Below are positions 44,655-54,003 of a DNA stretch of 64,000 nucleotides, piece after piece (the first letter of the stretch is position 1; every line of letters begins with the position of its first letter). The DNA lies in NCBI GenBank assembly GCA_964573255.1, contig CAZNJB010000020.1, positions 1 through 64,000 of the forward strand, given 5' to 3'. Under the pieces are notes generated by a model. The model was not told the origin of the DNA. It did not search any database and was given only the letters and a program-made list of their open reading frames with translations. Position numbers and translations under genes: made by a program. This DNA comes from CAYNUJ01 sp964573255 (GTDB lineage Bacteria > Bacteroidota > Ignavibacteria > Ignavibacteriales > Melioribacteraceae).

Positions 44655-45878
44655 ATGAAAAAATTTGAAATACCGGAATTTTATAGAAGTCCGATAATAG
44701 CACGTATTAAGCAACTGAGGAAAGATACGGATCCTCGTAAAAAGGATTATTCGCCTACAAAACTGGATTTCGGACCGGTGATATTTTATATCGCTCGTCA
44801 TTTCGGATTTTGCTATGGTGTCGAAAATGCCATTGAAATTGCATATAAAACAATTGAAGCCAATCCGGATAAAAGAATATTCCTACTCAGCGAAATGATT
44901 CACAATCCTCATGTTAACGGCGATCTCATAGAACGCGGTGTTAAATTTATAATGGATACCAACGGCTCCCAAATTATTGATTGGGGTGAGTTGAACGAAA
45001 ATGATATTGTGCTAATACCTGCATTCGGAACCAGCTTGGAGACGGAAGCTAAATTAAAAGCAATCGGTGTTAATACGGAGACTTACAACACTACTTGTCC
45101 CTTTGTAGAGAAAGTGTGGAACCGCGCAGCTCAATTGGGTGATAACGATTGTACGGTAGTAATCCACGGAAAACATAAACACGAAGAGACTCAAGCCACT
45201 TTTTCCCACTCAAAAGAAAATGCGCCGAGTGTGATTATTCGAGATATTAATGAAGCAAAATTATTAGGCGAAATTATATTGGGACGCAGACCGGCTGAGG
45301 ATTTTTATGAATTGTTTGCAGGAAAATATTCCCAAGGTTTCGATCCGGAAATACATTTAAGTAAAGTGGGAGTTGTAAATCAAACAACAATGCTTGCTTC
45401 GGAAACGGAGGAAATCACTGACTATTTCAGAAGTGTGATGATTGAGAAATATGGTGCGGAAAATATTGACCGGCATTTTGCCGATACTCGGGATACCCTC
45501 TGTTATGCAACAAACGACAATCAAAAGGCGACTTATGGTTTGCTGCAAACAAATTCCGATTTGGCGATTGTAATAGGCGGTTATAACAGTTCCAACACTT
45601 CGCACATTGTAGAATTATTGGAAGGGAAGTTTCCTACATATTTCATCTCTTCGGAAGAAAAGATTCTTTCTCAAAATGAAATTCGGCATTTTAATCTTGG
45701 TTCTCATAAGGAAGAGTTAACTGAGGGATATCTACCGCAAAAGGAAACAGTAGAAATTGTTATTACAAGCGGTGCATCGTGTCCCGATTCCCTTGTAGAC
45801 AAAGTCCTTCTTAGAATTCTTTCGTTTTATGAGAATGCAAAAGGTGTTGATGAGGTTTTAGGTTCTTTAATAAAGTAA
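44655..45878 (+). CDS. ispH: 4-Hydroxy-3-methylbut-2-enyl diphosphate reductase (long form)
   Basis: The last MEP-pathway enzyme makes IPP and DMAPP, which feed the MenA side chain. In 407 residues the [4Fe-4S] cysteines are Cys53 (GFCYGVENA), Cys148 (TTCPFVEKVW) and Cys376 (GASCPDSLVD). His83 (MIHNPHVNGD) and HGKHKHEET follow the family. At about 400 residues it belongs to the long cyanobacterial/plant-like form rather than the E. coli form of about 315. Confidence 0.93.
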   Translation: MKKFEIPEFYRSPIIARIKQLRKDTDPRKKDYSPTKLDFGPVIFYIARHFGFCYGVENAIEIAYKTIEANPDKRIFLLSEMIHNPHVNGDLIERGVKFIMDTNGSQIIDWGELNENDIVLIPAFGTSLETEAKLKAIGVNTETYNTTCPFVEKVWNRAAQLGDNDCTVVIHGKHKHEETQATFSHSKENAPSVIIRDINEAKLLGEIILGRRPAEDFYELFAGKYSQGFDPEIHLSKVGVVNQTTMLASETEEITDYFRSVMIEKYGAENIDRHFADTRDTLCYATNDNQKATYGLLQTNSDLAIVIGGYNSSNTSHIVELLEGKFPTYFISSEEKILSQNEIRHFNLGSHKEELTEGYLPQKETVEIVITSGASCPDSLVDKVLLRILSFYENAKGVDEVLGSLIK

Positions 45879-45945
45879 TGTTTGAAATTTGCGGAAGTGA
45901 TATAAACGGGCTCTAAACAAGAAAAATAAATTAATACGCTCGGAA

Positions 45946-45976
45946 TTGATTTAAAAACCATAGAATATTATATTTG
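45946..45976 (+). promoter_or_regulatory. Promoter of rpsT (TTG-N20-TATATTTG)
   Basis: TTG at 45946-45948 and TATATTTG at 45969-45976 match the Bacteroidota -33/-7 consensus, 32 bases before the rpsT start. Confidence 0.6.
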
Positions 45977-46008
45977 AGGTCTTGAAAAAATAAAAGTATA
46001 GGAAAAAA

Positions 46009-46266
46009 ATGGCACATCATAAGTCAGCTAAGAAAAGAATTAGACAGAATGAAAAGAGACGATTGAGAAATCAAGCTTCGAGATCGAGAATCAATACTTT
46101 AGTTAAAAAAGTATATAAAGCACAGACAAAAGAAGAAGCTGAAAAATTATTGAAGGAAGCAGTTTCCTTTATCGATTCAACTGTAAGCAAAGGAAGATTA
46201 CATAAGAATACTGCTTCGAGAAAGAAATCTAAATTAACAAAATTTGTTAATTCGTTAGAAGCTTAA
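46009..46266 (+). CDS. rpsT: 30S ribosomal protein S20
   Basis: The product has 85 residues: MAHHKSAKKRIRQNEKRR start, highly basic, three helices, with the typical SRINTLVKKVYKA and SKGRLHKNTASRKKSKL segments. It binds 16S rRNA. It is transcribed alone from its own promoter and ends at a strong hairpin terminator. Confidence 0.96.
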   Translation: MAHHKSAKKRIRQNEKRRLRNQASRSRINTLVKKVYKAQTKEEAEKLLKEAVSFIDSTVSKGRLHKNTASRKKSKLTKFVNSLEA

Positions 46267-46282
46267 ATAAAAATTTAGAGGC

Positions 46283-46318
46283 AAAAAAGGAATACATGGG
46301 TTCATGTATTCCTTTTTT
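46283..46318. terminator. Strong intrinsic terminator (bidirectional)
   Basis: A 16-bp perfect stem (AAAAAAGGAATACATG / CATGTATTCCTTTTTT) around loop GGTT lies between the convergent rpsT and GlmU-like genes. Confidence 0.92.
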
Positions 46319-46336
46319 TATTTAAAATGGAGTGAA

Positions 46337-47836
46337 TCACAAATTTTCCACAATTTCAATCCCTTCCGGTTCCGGGAAATAGAATTTCAGAGGAATGACA
46401 TTTCCGTTATCGTCTAATTTTTTGTATAGTTTTTTCTTTATCAAAATGGAATGCTCTATTTGGATATCATCTTCTATCGTACATCCGAATAAATAACTTA
46501 TTCCCTTAATAACAACATTTTTACCTATTTTTACGGGGAATTCATCGCTGCCGGTAATAGTTACACTCGATTCAATTATACTGTTTTCGTCTATGCTAAT
46601 ATTACCCTTAATAGTGTTGTTCCATAATATTTGTACATTTTTACCCAAAATCATTTCTTGGTTCGGATAAGTATGAAGATAAACCCTATTCCAAATTTTT
46701 ACGTTTTCCCCAAGTTGGATATTTCCGCTTAAATAAGCGCCGTGTTTTATTTCCACATTGTAATTAAGTTTTACATCTTTACCAATGTAAACGCCTTTGC
46801 CAATAAAAATATCGAGAGGGATTCCTTTCTTATCCATTTCAAGAATCTGCTCTACTACTTTCTCGGCAATATAAAAATCATCCGGGTCTTCAATCATCAC
46901 CAAATCTTTTATCTTATCATATATTAAATCGCGAGCAATTGCTTCCATTTTTTTGAGAACGGATTTATTATTAAAACCCATCAAAACAAATTGTTTGCTT
47001 GGGCTTACTGCTCCAACGCTCAAATGATTTTTATTAAAAATTGAAATCAAATCGGTTACATAAATTTCCCCTTGAGCATTATCATTTTTTATTTCGTAAA
47101 TCATTTTCTTGAGCGGTTGATATTTGAAAGCGAATACTCCGGAGTTATATTCGTTATTTTCGATAAGCTCTTGTTTGGTAAACGAATACTTTCTGCCGTT
47201 ATATTCGGTAATATAGTTTTCACCGTCAGGAATGGCGAGTATATCTTTATGCTCTATAATTTCTATTACTTTTCCGGCGTCTTCCGAAGGATTCCCTTCG
47301 GCGTCGGTATCCTTTACTCTTATTATTCTACCATAATAATTATTTGCGGGGTCGCCCTCGTAAATTCCGGTAAGGACCATCATATCGTTATTAGAAGATT
47401 CAAAATCGGCTTTAAATTTTGCAATTGTTTCTTCATCAATTAATCCCATATCTCCGGGGAGAACATAGATTGTTCCGTCGTAATCATCTGCATCAATTTG
47501 TTCAATGCCAACTTGCAATGCATGTCCCGTTCCGTTCTGCTCGGCTTGATATGCGAATAATGTATTTTCTCTTTTGCCGATAACTTTAATTACATTCGCA
47601 GCTTTAATCCCTACTACGAGAATTGTATTCGATTCTTTCAATCCTTTATTGCAAGCATTAAAAACTCTTTCTACTGTGGGAACTTCCCAAATTTTGTGCA
47701 GCATTTTGGATGTATGTGACTTTATTCTTTTCCCATGTCCCGCAGCTAAAATTACTGCCGTATCTTTTCTGCTTTTATCGAAGTTAGCAGAATATTCTTT
47801 CTGTAATGCATAAACCTCTTCTTTAATCTTTTCCAT
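46337..47836 (-). CDS. GlmU-like nucleotidyltransferase with left-handed beta-helix
   Basis: The product has 499 residues. The N-terminal domain (about 25-320) is a sugar-nucleotide pyrophosphorylase: VILAAGHGKRIKSHTSKMLHKI, QNGTGHALQV, YVLPGDMGLI and EYNSGVFAF. The C-terminal part (about 330-490) is a hexapeptide-repeat helix (IGKGVYIGKDVKLNYNVEIKHGAYLSGN-type turns). I do not see the acetyltransferase His motif (NHLSY-like) of bifunctional GlmU. Uridylyltransferase activity is therefore likely, while acetylation of glucosamine-1-phosphate is doubtful. The start has about 25 extra residues. Confidence 0.8.
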   Translation of the reverse strand: MEKIKEEVYALQKEYSANFDKSRKDTAVILAAGHGKRIKSHTSKMLHKIWEVPTVERVFNACNKGLKESNTILVVGIKAANVIKVIGKRENTLFAYQAEQNGTGHALQVGIEQIDADDYDGTIYVLPGDMGLIDEETIAKFKADFESSNNDMMVLTGIYEGDPANNYYGRIIRVKDTDAEGNPSEDAGKVIEIIEHKDILAIPDGENYITEYNGRKYSFTKQELIENNEYNSGVFAFKYQPLKKMIYEIKNDNAQGEIYVTDLISIFNKNHLSVGAVSPSKQFVLMGFNNKSVLKKMEAIARDLIYDKIKDLVMIEDPDDFYIAEKVVEQILEMDKKGIPLDIFIGKGVYIGKDVKLNYNVEIKHGAYLSGNIQLGENVKIWNRVYLHTYPNQEMILGKNVQILWNNTIKGNISIDENSIIESSVTITGSDEFPVKIGKNVVIKGISYLFGCTIEDDIQIEHSILIKKKLYKKLDDNGNVIPLKFYFPEPEGIEIVENL

Positions 47837-47950
47837 TTTTCTTCCTTATTTTTAGGGAACCAATTTGATGCTAATGTTTAAAAAGATTTTTCATCTATTA
47901 CTGAAAGTTAACAATTATTCTTATTTTTGGATAGCATCAGGATAATTATT

Positions 47951-48415
47951 ATGTCAGCTAGAAAAATAACATTTATTTTATTCACACTGATTCTTTTCTC
48001 GAATATTTATTCCCAGCAAAATGGTTTTGGAATAGGCGTTATGCTTGGAGAACCTACGGGCATAAGCGGAAAGTATTGGCTAGATAAAGAAACTGCTGTT
48101 AGCGGAGGATTGGCTTATTCCCTTTTTTCTTCCAATCGGGGTTTTTCTTTACACGCTGATTTAATATATCATCTTACGGATATATTAAAAACTGAAGAAG
48201 AAATTCCTTTTTATTACGGATTTGGTTTTCGTTTAAGAGCAAAAGAAAGAACCGAAGGAAGTTTTGGTGTGAGGGGAGTAGCGGGATTTGTTTGGCAGAG
48301 ACGTGATTATCCCGTCGATATTTTTATAGAAGCTGTCCCTGTGTTCAAATTATTGCCTGAAACCAATATTGACTTTGACTTTGCTCTTGGTGGTCGATAT
48401 TATTTCAAGAAATAA
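47951..48415 (+). CDS. Small outer-membrane beta-barrel-like protein
   Basis: From ATG 47951 (154 residues; AGGA 9 bases upstream, a TTG at 47927 is the alternative). A signal peptide ends near NIYSQQ. The mature part has alternating beta strands (FGIGVMLGEPTGISGKYW, GGRYYF end) typical of 8-stranded porin-like DUF families. It probably sits in the outer membrane. The -7-like TATTTTTG at 47922-47929 precedes it. Confidence 0.65.
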   Translation: MSARKITFILFTLILFSNIYSQQNGFGIGVMLGEPTGISGKYWLDKETAVSGGLAYSLFSSNRGFSLHADLIYHLTDILKTEEEIPFYYGFGFRLRAKERTEGSFGVRGVAGFVWQRRDYPVDIFIEAVPVFKLLPETNIDFDFALGGRYYFKK

Positions 48416-48519
48416 GAAATTCTGATATTCCGTAGAATTTCCTCAATCTCTTTTTGGCTACATTTCACTATATTTCATATTGTTTTTGGAATTAATCATA
48501 ATTGGAAAGGAATCCTTAT

Positions 48520-50655
48520 ATGAAGATAATAGTTCAGACTCCGAGGGTGTTTGTATTTTTTACGCTGATTTTATTTATAAGTGCATTCTCTTCAATTCCG
48601 GAAGAAGGGATGTATCCATTAAGCGATATTCCCAAGGATGCATTAGTGGATGCCGGGTTAAAAATCAATCCAGACGAAATTTATAATCCGAATGGAATCA
48701 GTTTAATTGATGCACTTGTAAATATTGGCGGTTGTACCGGTTCTTTTGTATCGAAAGACGGATTGATAATTACAAATCACCATTGTGCTTTCAGAGCGGT
48801 AAATAATGCCAGCACCCCTGAGCATAATTATTTAGAGGACGGATTTCTTGCAAAAGATAGAAGCGAAGAAATTCCTTCGCCAGGATATACAGTCAGAATT
48901 ACCGAATCTTATAAGGATGTTTCCGAAATAATACTGAGTGCAGTAGAAGGCATATCCGATGTCAAAGAGCGCGGACGAATTATTTCCGAAAAAATTAAAG
49001 AACTCGAAGAAGAAGCTAGCGATGAAGAAAATTCTATTACTGCGCAGGTTTCCGAAATGTTTGTCGGTAAAACATATATTTTGTTTAAGTATAGAATAAT
49101 ACGCGATGTACGTTTGGTTTATGCACCTCCCCGTTCAATTGGTGAGTTTGGCGGTGAGACTGATAACTGGATTTGGCCGCGTCATACAGGTGATTTTTCT
49201 TTTATGCGCGCTTATGTAGCTCCTGATGGAAGCGCTGCGGAGTATTCGGAAGAGAATGTTCCATATACACCAAAAAAATATTTGAAAGTAAATGCCGATG
49301 GTGTGGATGAGGGTGATTTTGTTTTCATTCTGGGTTATCCCGGCAGAACCTTTCGCCATCGTCCTTCTCAGTTTATTGAATACCAAATGAATTATCAGCT
49401 TCCGTTTATTTCCAATTTATATGATTGGATGATTAAGAAATATGAATCAATGAGCGAAGGGAATGTTGAACTCGAATTGAAATATGCTTCTACTATAAAA
49501 GGTTTGGCTAATGTAATGAAAAATTACAAAGGCAAATTGATTGGACTGAAGCGTACTAATCTTTTAGAGAAAAAGAAAGCAGAGGAATCCGAACTTCAGA
49601 AATTTATTGATTCCCACCCTGAGTTAAATGAAAAATATGGGGACTTGCTCAAAGAGATCGACTTAAATTATAATGAATTATTTAAAATTGCCGAGGCCGA
49701 TCTATGGTTCGGTAGATTATTCCGTTTTTCTTCAATTTTAAGCGCATCGGATTTTATAATTGATTATGTTAACCACGTTGAGAAAGAGGAAAATTATAAA
49801 GATTCCGAGTCTTTTCAGAAGGATTTTAATAGAATTAAATTTATGTTGAATAATCTGAACGATGAATTTGAACGGGATTTCCTCTTAAAGATGTTTGATA
49901 TAGCGAATGGATTTTCTTCCACATCTAAAATAGATGCTCTCGAAGGAATTGAGCCGGAATATTTTGTTGAAAATATTTTAATGAAGGCGAAATTTACAGA
50001 TCAGGAGTATTTTAAGAATTTATTTGAACAAAATGCCGGTAATCTCATAAATGATTCAGATTCATTGCTGCAGTTTGTTCAGAGTTTGAAGAGTCAAAGA
50101 TCTGAAGTGTCTGAAAAATCTAGGCTGTTAAATGCAAAGTTGAATGAACTCCTTACGGAACTTAATGAAGTTAAGCGCCTATGGAGAAAGACGAATTTTA
50201 TTCCCGATGCAAACCGTACTTTACGTTTGACTTACGGTTACATTAAAGGTTATACTCCTGCAGATGCCGTTTATTACAAACCTATAACAACTTTGGACGG
50301 AGTAATTGATAAAAGCTACCTCGGAGGAGAATATAAAATTCCACCTAAATTGAAAGAACTTTACGATGCACAAGATTTTGGTCGCTTTTATGATAAAGAC
50401 GTAAATGGTTTGCCTGTATGCATACTTTATAATATGGATACCACCGGCGGAAACTCCGGAAGTCCAATTATGAATGCTTACGGCGAACTTATCGGTGTTA
50501 ACTTTGATAGAGCGTTCGAAGCCACAATTAATGATTTTGCTTGGAATGAATCTTACAGCAGGTCAATTGGTGTGGATATTCGTTACGTACTCTGGATAAT
50601 GAGTAAATTTAGCGGTGCCGATAATTTGCTTGAGGAGATGGGTGTGCAGTTGTGA
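48520..50655 (+). CDS. S46-family dipeptidyl-peptidase (DPP7/DPP11 type)
   Basis: I choose ATG 48520 (711 residues); the in-frame TTG at 48502 overlaps the AAAGGA site. A signal peptide ends near SAFSS. The chymotrypsin-like triad is visible: His88 (TNHHCAF), Asp225 (PRHTGDFSF) and Ser646 (TGGNSGSP), close to published positions in DPP7. A helical insert lies between the two barrels. It releases dipeptides from peptide N-termini in the periplasm. Specificity (hydrophobic versus acidic P1) cannot be assigned here. Confidence 0.93.
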   Translation: MKIIVQTPRVFVFFTLILFISAFSSIPEEGMYPLSDIPKDALVDAGLKINPDEIYNPNGISLIDALVNIGGCTGSFVSKDGLIITNHHCAFRAVNNASTPEHNYLEDGFLAKDRSEEIPSPGYTVRITESYKDVSEIILSAVEGISDVKERGRIISEKIKELEEEASDEENSITAQVSEMFVGKTYILFKYRIIRDVRLVYAPPRSIGEFGGETDNWIWPRHTGDFSFMRAYVAPDGSAAEYSEENVPYTPKKYLKVNADGVDEGDFVFILGYPGRTFRHRPSQFIEYQMNYQLPFISNLYDWMIKKYESMSEGNVELELKYASTIKGLANVMKNYKGKLIGLKRTNLLEKKKAEESELQKFIDSHPELNEKYGDLLKEIDLNYNELFKIAEADLWFGRLFRFSSILSASDFIIDYVNHVEKEENYKDSESFQKDFNRIKFMLNNLNDEFERDFLLKMFDIANGFSSTSKIDALEGIEPEYFVENILMKAKFTDQEYFKNLFEQNAGNLINDSDSLLQFVQSLKSQRSEVSEKSRLLNAKLNELLTELNEVKRLWRKTNFIPDANRTLRLTYGYIKGYTPADAVYYKPITTLDGVIDKSYLGGEYKIPPKLKELYDAQDFGRFYDKDVNGLPVCILYNMDTTGGNSGSPIMNAYGELIGVNFDRAFEATINDFAWNESYSRSIGVDIRYVLWIMSKFSGADNLLEEMGVQL

Positions 50656-50720
50656 CAGGTTGAAGGATAATTGTAAGATTGAGTGAACAAGGTTTTATGA
50701 ATTTTTAATTGGGATACAAA

Positions 50721-52118
50721 ATGAATAATCAACAAAATGAAATAAATGAATTATTCGAACTTCAGAAAAAGGCGAAGGAGAACATTTCCGCTAGCGATTA
50801 TAGAGAACGGAAAGAAAAACTCCGCCGACTGCTAAAGCAAATACTGGATTACCGGGATGAAATAACTGATGCGATTTACAACGATTTCCGCAAATCGAAA
50901 GAAGAAACTCACCTAACGGAAATAATTCCGGTTACGGTCGAGTTGCGTTATGTGATGCGGAATTTGAAAAAATGGATGAAACCGAAAAGAGTATTCCCTC
51001 CCATTCAATTTTTCGGTTCGCAGAACAAAATCATTTATCGACCAAAAGGTAATTGCTTAATTATCTCTCCGTGGAATTATCCTTTTTTGCTGGCAATAGG
51101 CCCAATAATTTCTGCCGTTGCCGCAGGTAATACTGTAATATTAAAACCGGCGGAAAGAACGCCTAATACTTCCGCATTGTTGAAACGTTTATTGGAAGGC
51201 GTTTTTAGCAAAGAAGAATTAGCGGTTGTAGAAGGGGATAAAGTAGTTTCTCAAAAACTGCTTGAACTTCCTTTTGACCATATCTTTTTTACCGGCGGAA
51301 CCGAAATAGGTAAAATCATTATGAGCGCTGCTGCCAAGAACCTTACTTCCGTTACGCTTGAGCTGGGAGGTAAATCGCCTGTTATTATTGACCGATCAGC
51401 TAATATAGATTTGGCTGCAAAACGAATTGCTTGGGGTAAATTTATAAATTCGGGGCAAACTTGTATTGCGCCCGATTATGTTTTAGCCGATGCGGCAATA
51501 ATTGATGAAGTGAAAGAGAAGATTAAATTGTTCGCTCAAAAATATTATAAGGATGAAGAAGATACCCCATACAGCGGCATAGTTGACGAAACGCATAAAA
51601 GCAAACTGACCGAGCTATTAAATGATGCAGTAGAAAAGGGAGCTAATCCGGAAAAGATAAACTCTTTTAATCATCCGGATAAATTTGATCCGGTCATTTT
51701 AACCGGAATTAAATCTAATTCCGAAATATCACATCAAGAAATTTTCGGTCCCATATTACCAGTGACTCCGTACAAATCCGAAGAGGAGTTATTTAATATT
51801 ATTAATGAAAACCCGAATCCATTATCGCTTTATATTTTCAGTAGAAATAAGAAATTCATTGATTTGGTAACCAAAAAGGTAAATACAGGCAGCGTTGTAG
51901 TGAACGAAACGGTACTTCATTTTGCGGATTACAAACTTCCTTTCGGAGGTGTGCGGCAAAGTGGTATAGGACGTTCGCACGGATATTACGGGTTCCTCGA
52001 ATTTTCAAATGAAACTGCTTTCTTCAAGCAGCCTCGCTTTTCCGTTATCGGAATGCTTTACCCGCCTTATAATAACTTTAAGAGAAAAGTAATAGATATT
52101 ACGGAAAGGTATTTGTGA
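50721..52118 (+). CDS. Aldehyde dehydrogenase (ALDH3-like)
   Basis: From ATG 50721 the product has 465 residues (a TTG at 50709 is possible). It has PWNYPFLLAIGPIISAVAAGNTVILKPAE, the Rossmann FTGGTEIG, Glu214 (LELGGKSP) and Cys248 (NSGQTCIAPD). The length and lack of an N-terminal extension fit the class 3/YwdH group, which oxidises fatty or aromatic aldehydes with NAD(P). It has no operon partner. Confidence 0.9.
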   Translation: MNNQQNEINELFELQKKAKENISASDYRERKEKLRRLLKQILDYRDEITDAIYNDFRKSKEETHLTEIIPVTVELRYVMRNLKKWMKPKRVFPPIQFFGSQNKIIYRPKGNCLIISPWNYPFLLAIGPIISAVAAGNTVILKPAERTPNTSALLKRLLEGVFSKEELAVVEGDKVVSQKLLELPFDHIFFTGGTEIGKIIMSAAAKNLTSVTLELGGKSPVIIDRSANIDLAAKRIAWGKFINSGQTCIAPDYVLADAAIIDEVKEKIKLFAQKYYKDEEDTPYSGIVDETHKSKLTELLNDAVEKGANPEKINSFNHPDKFDPVILTGIKSNSEISHQEIFGPILPVTPYKSEEELFNIINENPNPLSLYIFSRNKKFIDLVTKKVNTGSVVVNETVLHFADYKLPFGGVRQSGIGRSHGYYGFLEFSNETAFFKQPRFSVIGMLYPPYNNFKRKVIDITERYL

Positions 52119-52130
52119 TGTGAAAATTAT

Positions 52131-52697
52131 TTAATAGTCCATAAAGATATCACCAAAATTTTTTTCAATATCTATATTGAAATTCTTTGGCAAATCCTTT
52201 TCATATTTCCAGTATTCTGTTATTTGTTTTATTTTGTCTACAGAAATAAATTTTTCATCTAGCATTAATTTTAGTAGTTGAATAGTTGAATAAACTACAA
52301 CGTCAAACTCTTTGCACGTTTGAATCATTTTTTCGTCATCTGTTACTAACGGTATTCCCAATTGAAGCGCTGTTGCAATGCAGTAAATATCAATTCTCGA
52401 AAGACCAAATTCTTGTTCGTGCTGGAATACCCAGATAAATTCGTACGTATGCTCGATTTCATTTTTATCTTGTTGAGATAATTGTAGCCTCTTTTTTCGG
52501 TTATCGATGTATTCTTGTGCTTTTGCCCAATAGAACTTAGTTTTTAATCTATGACTTTTACCAAATTCTTCCTCAAATCTTCTGTGAATATAAAGCGTAT
52601 ATTGTTTCTTTCCGAATGGCACACCTAAGAGTGGTCGGATTGATTGTGCTAATCTTAAATAAGCATTTGTATCCAATAATATTTTACTTTGAGGCAT
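52131..52697 (-). CDS. PIN-domain toxin
   Basis: The product has 188 residues. The PIN fold is indicated by LLDTNAYLRLA (Asp9), conserved acidic positions around EEEFG, and GLSRIDIYCIATALQLGIPLVTDDEKM with catalytic acids. As in other PIN proteins these would bind Mg for RNase activity. It overlaps the preceding regulator gene by 14 bases. Pairing of a COG2856/XRE protein with a PIN protein is a known predicted type II toxin-antitoxin arrangement; it is the more likely toxin. Confidence 0.82.
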   Translation of the reverse strand: MPQSKILLDTNAYLRLAQSIRPLLGVPFGKKQYTLYIHRRFEEEFGKSHRLKTKFYWAKAQEYIDNRKKRLQLSQQDKNEIEHTYEFIWVFQHEQEFGLSRIDIYCIATALQLGIPLVTDDEKMIQTCKEFDVVVYSTIQLLKLMLDEKFISVDKIKQITEYWKYEKDLPKNFNIDIEKNFGDIFMDY

Positions 52698-53814
52698 TTA
52701 TTATGTAATCATAGATTTCTTTCGCGTCAATTACCGATATATTAAGAGCTTGATGAACAAATCCTTCGGTAAGCCCTTTATCTTTATTATAATCTGAAAG
52801 TAAGTCGAAAAAGATAGTTCCAAAAATTTCTTTTGCTTTTAGAATGTATTCTTCCGCTTTTATGTCGCCGGTTTTAAATATTGACTGACTAACCAAATTA
52901 AAATTTTTATTAAAATTAGTCACCGCTCCGTGAAAATTTTTCCCTAAATATAATTTATTCAGACGTTTATTGTTGGCATATTTATCCAATTCCTTTTGTA
53001 TGTTCACCGGAGAAATAACCAGTTCTTCAGCTGATTTTAATATTGAGTTTATTTTCGCGCCCACACCTCTCAACTTACTCACTTCCTGATATTTTTTCTC
53101 AGCTAAGTTTTCGGGAAATAAAAAAGCTCCGGCGAAATTATCGGCAAATTTCTCTCCCGCATTTGCGGATAATTCCGGTGTTAATACATGACCCAATTCG
53201 TGAACCAACCAAAATTTAAAATCAAATATATTTGTATCTAAGTTCACATAAATCCACGTAGTTTGACTTTGCGGAAGGTAAATATGCAAAGCATTTTCAT
53301 GCGCTTTTTGATTACCAAGTAATACGGGAATCAAGATGACATTAAGAGAATTAAGTAAATCGATTAACTCAATAAACTCTATTTTATCGTTTTTCAGGTC
53401 GAATTTATCTCTAATTATTTTTATTGCTTTTTGGATATACTCATAATTATTCTGCGGATCTTTTAATTCGGGAGGTTTCATCATCATTGAGGAGGGAAGA
53501 TATTTTACTAATCTTTCTAATGTATAACCTGTTTGTTTTGCTCTTGCGATATGTTCGTCTCTTGTTTTAGCACCGCGTACCTTCCTGAAGGCAACGATAG
53601 GCTCATTCTTTGTTTCTCTTTCTACAAGTTCTGTATAACTTAAATTTAACAGCTTACCTAATTGTAATAATTTTGCCGGTTTAGGAAGGGCTTTGTTGTT
53701 CATCCATTGCGATACGGCTTCTCTACTTACGTTAAGTTCCTTGCTTAAAGAAGATTGGTTATACCCGTATTCAACGAGTTTTTCCCTTACTAGATTAGAA
53801 TTTAGTTTTTTCAT
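52684..53814 (-). CDS. XRE regulator fused to ImmA/IrrE metallopeptidase (antitoxin)
   Basis: I choose ATG 53814 (376 residues). The frame extends upstream to 53859, but the promoter -10 element ends at 53821. Residues about 5-62 form a Cro/C1 helix-turn-helix (YNQSSLSKELNVSREAVSQWMNN). The middle and C-terminal region is COG2856 with HELGH (205-209) and EKFADNFAGAFLFP carrying the third zinc ligand. It is likely both repressor of its own operon and antitoxin of the PIN protein. Confidence 0.85.
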   Translation of the reverse strand: MKKLNSNLVREKLVEYGYNQSSLSKELNVSREAVSQWMNNKALPKPAKLLQLGKLLNLSYTELVERETKNEPIVAFRKVRGAKTRDEHIARAKQTGYTLERLVKYLPSSMMMKPPELKDPQNNYEYIQKAIKIIRDKFDLKNDKIEFIELIDLLNSLNVILIPVLLGNQKAHENALHIYLPQSQTTWIYVNLDTNIFDFKFWLVHELGHVLTPELSANAGEKFADNFAGAFLFPENLAEKKYQEVSKLRGVGAKINSILKSAEELVISPVNIQKELDKYANNKRLNKLYLGKNFHGAVTNFNKNFNLVSQSIFKTGDIKAEEYILKAKEIFGTIFFDLLSDYNKDKGLTEGFVHQALNISVIDAKEIYDYIINASK

Positions 53815-53820
53815 ATAACA

Positions 53821-53860
53821 ATAATAGATAATCAAATCAACATTGTCAAGTTTTGTCAAG
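53821..53860 (-). promoter_or_regulatory. Promoter and operator of the toxin-antitoxin operon
   Basis: On the minus strand TTGACA (53849 to 53844), a 17-base spacer, and TATTAT (53826 to 53821) form an almost ideal E. coli-like sigma-70 promoter. Transcription would start at about 53814, the A of the ATG, giving a leaderless message. Two direct repeats CTTGACAA-type (plus strand TTGTCAAG at 53843-53850 and 53853-53860, 10 bp apart) cover the -35 and are good operator candidates. Confidence 0.7.
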
Positions 53861-54003
53861 TGTTTTCATGATATTTCAATTAATATTACCTTCAAAAGGA
53901 TAATATTTTATAAAGATTATGTGAAAAATGAAAATTAAAAACTTTTGTACATTAACTCCCTTTATATTTAAATTGCTTCCGTTGTTTTACGAAATAGGTA
54001 AAT

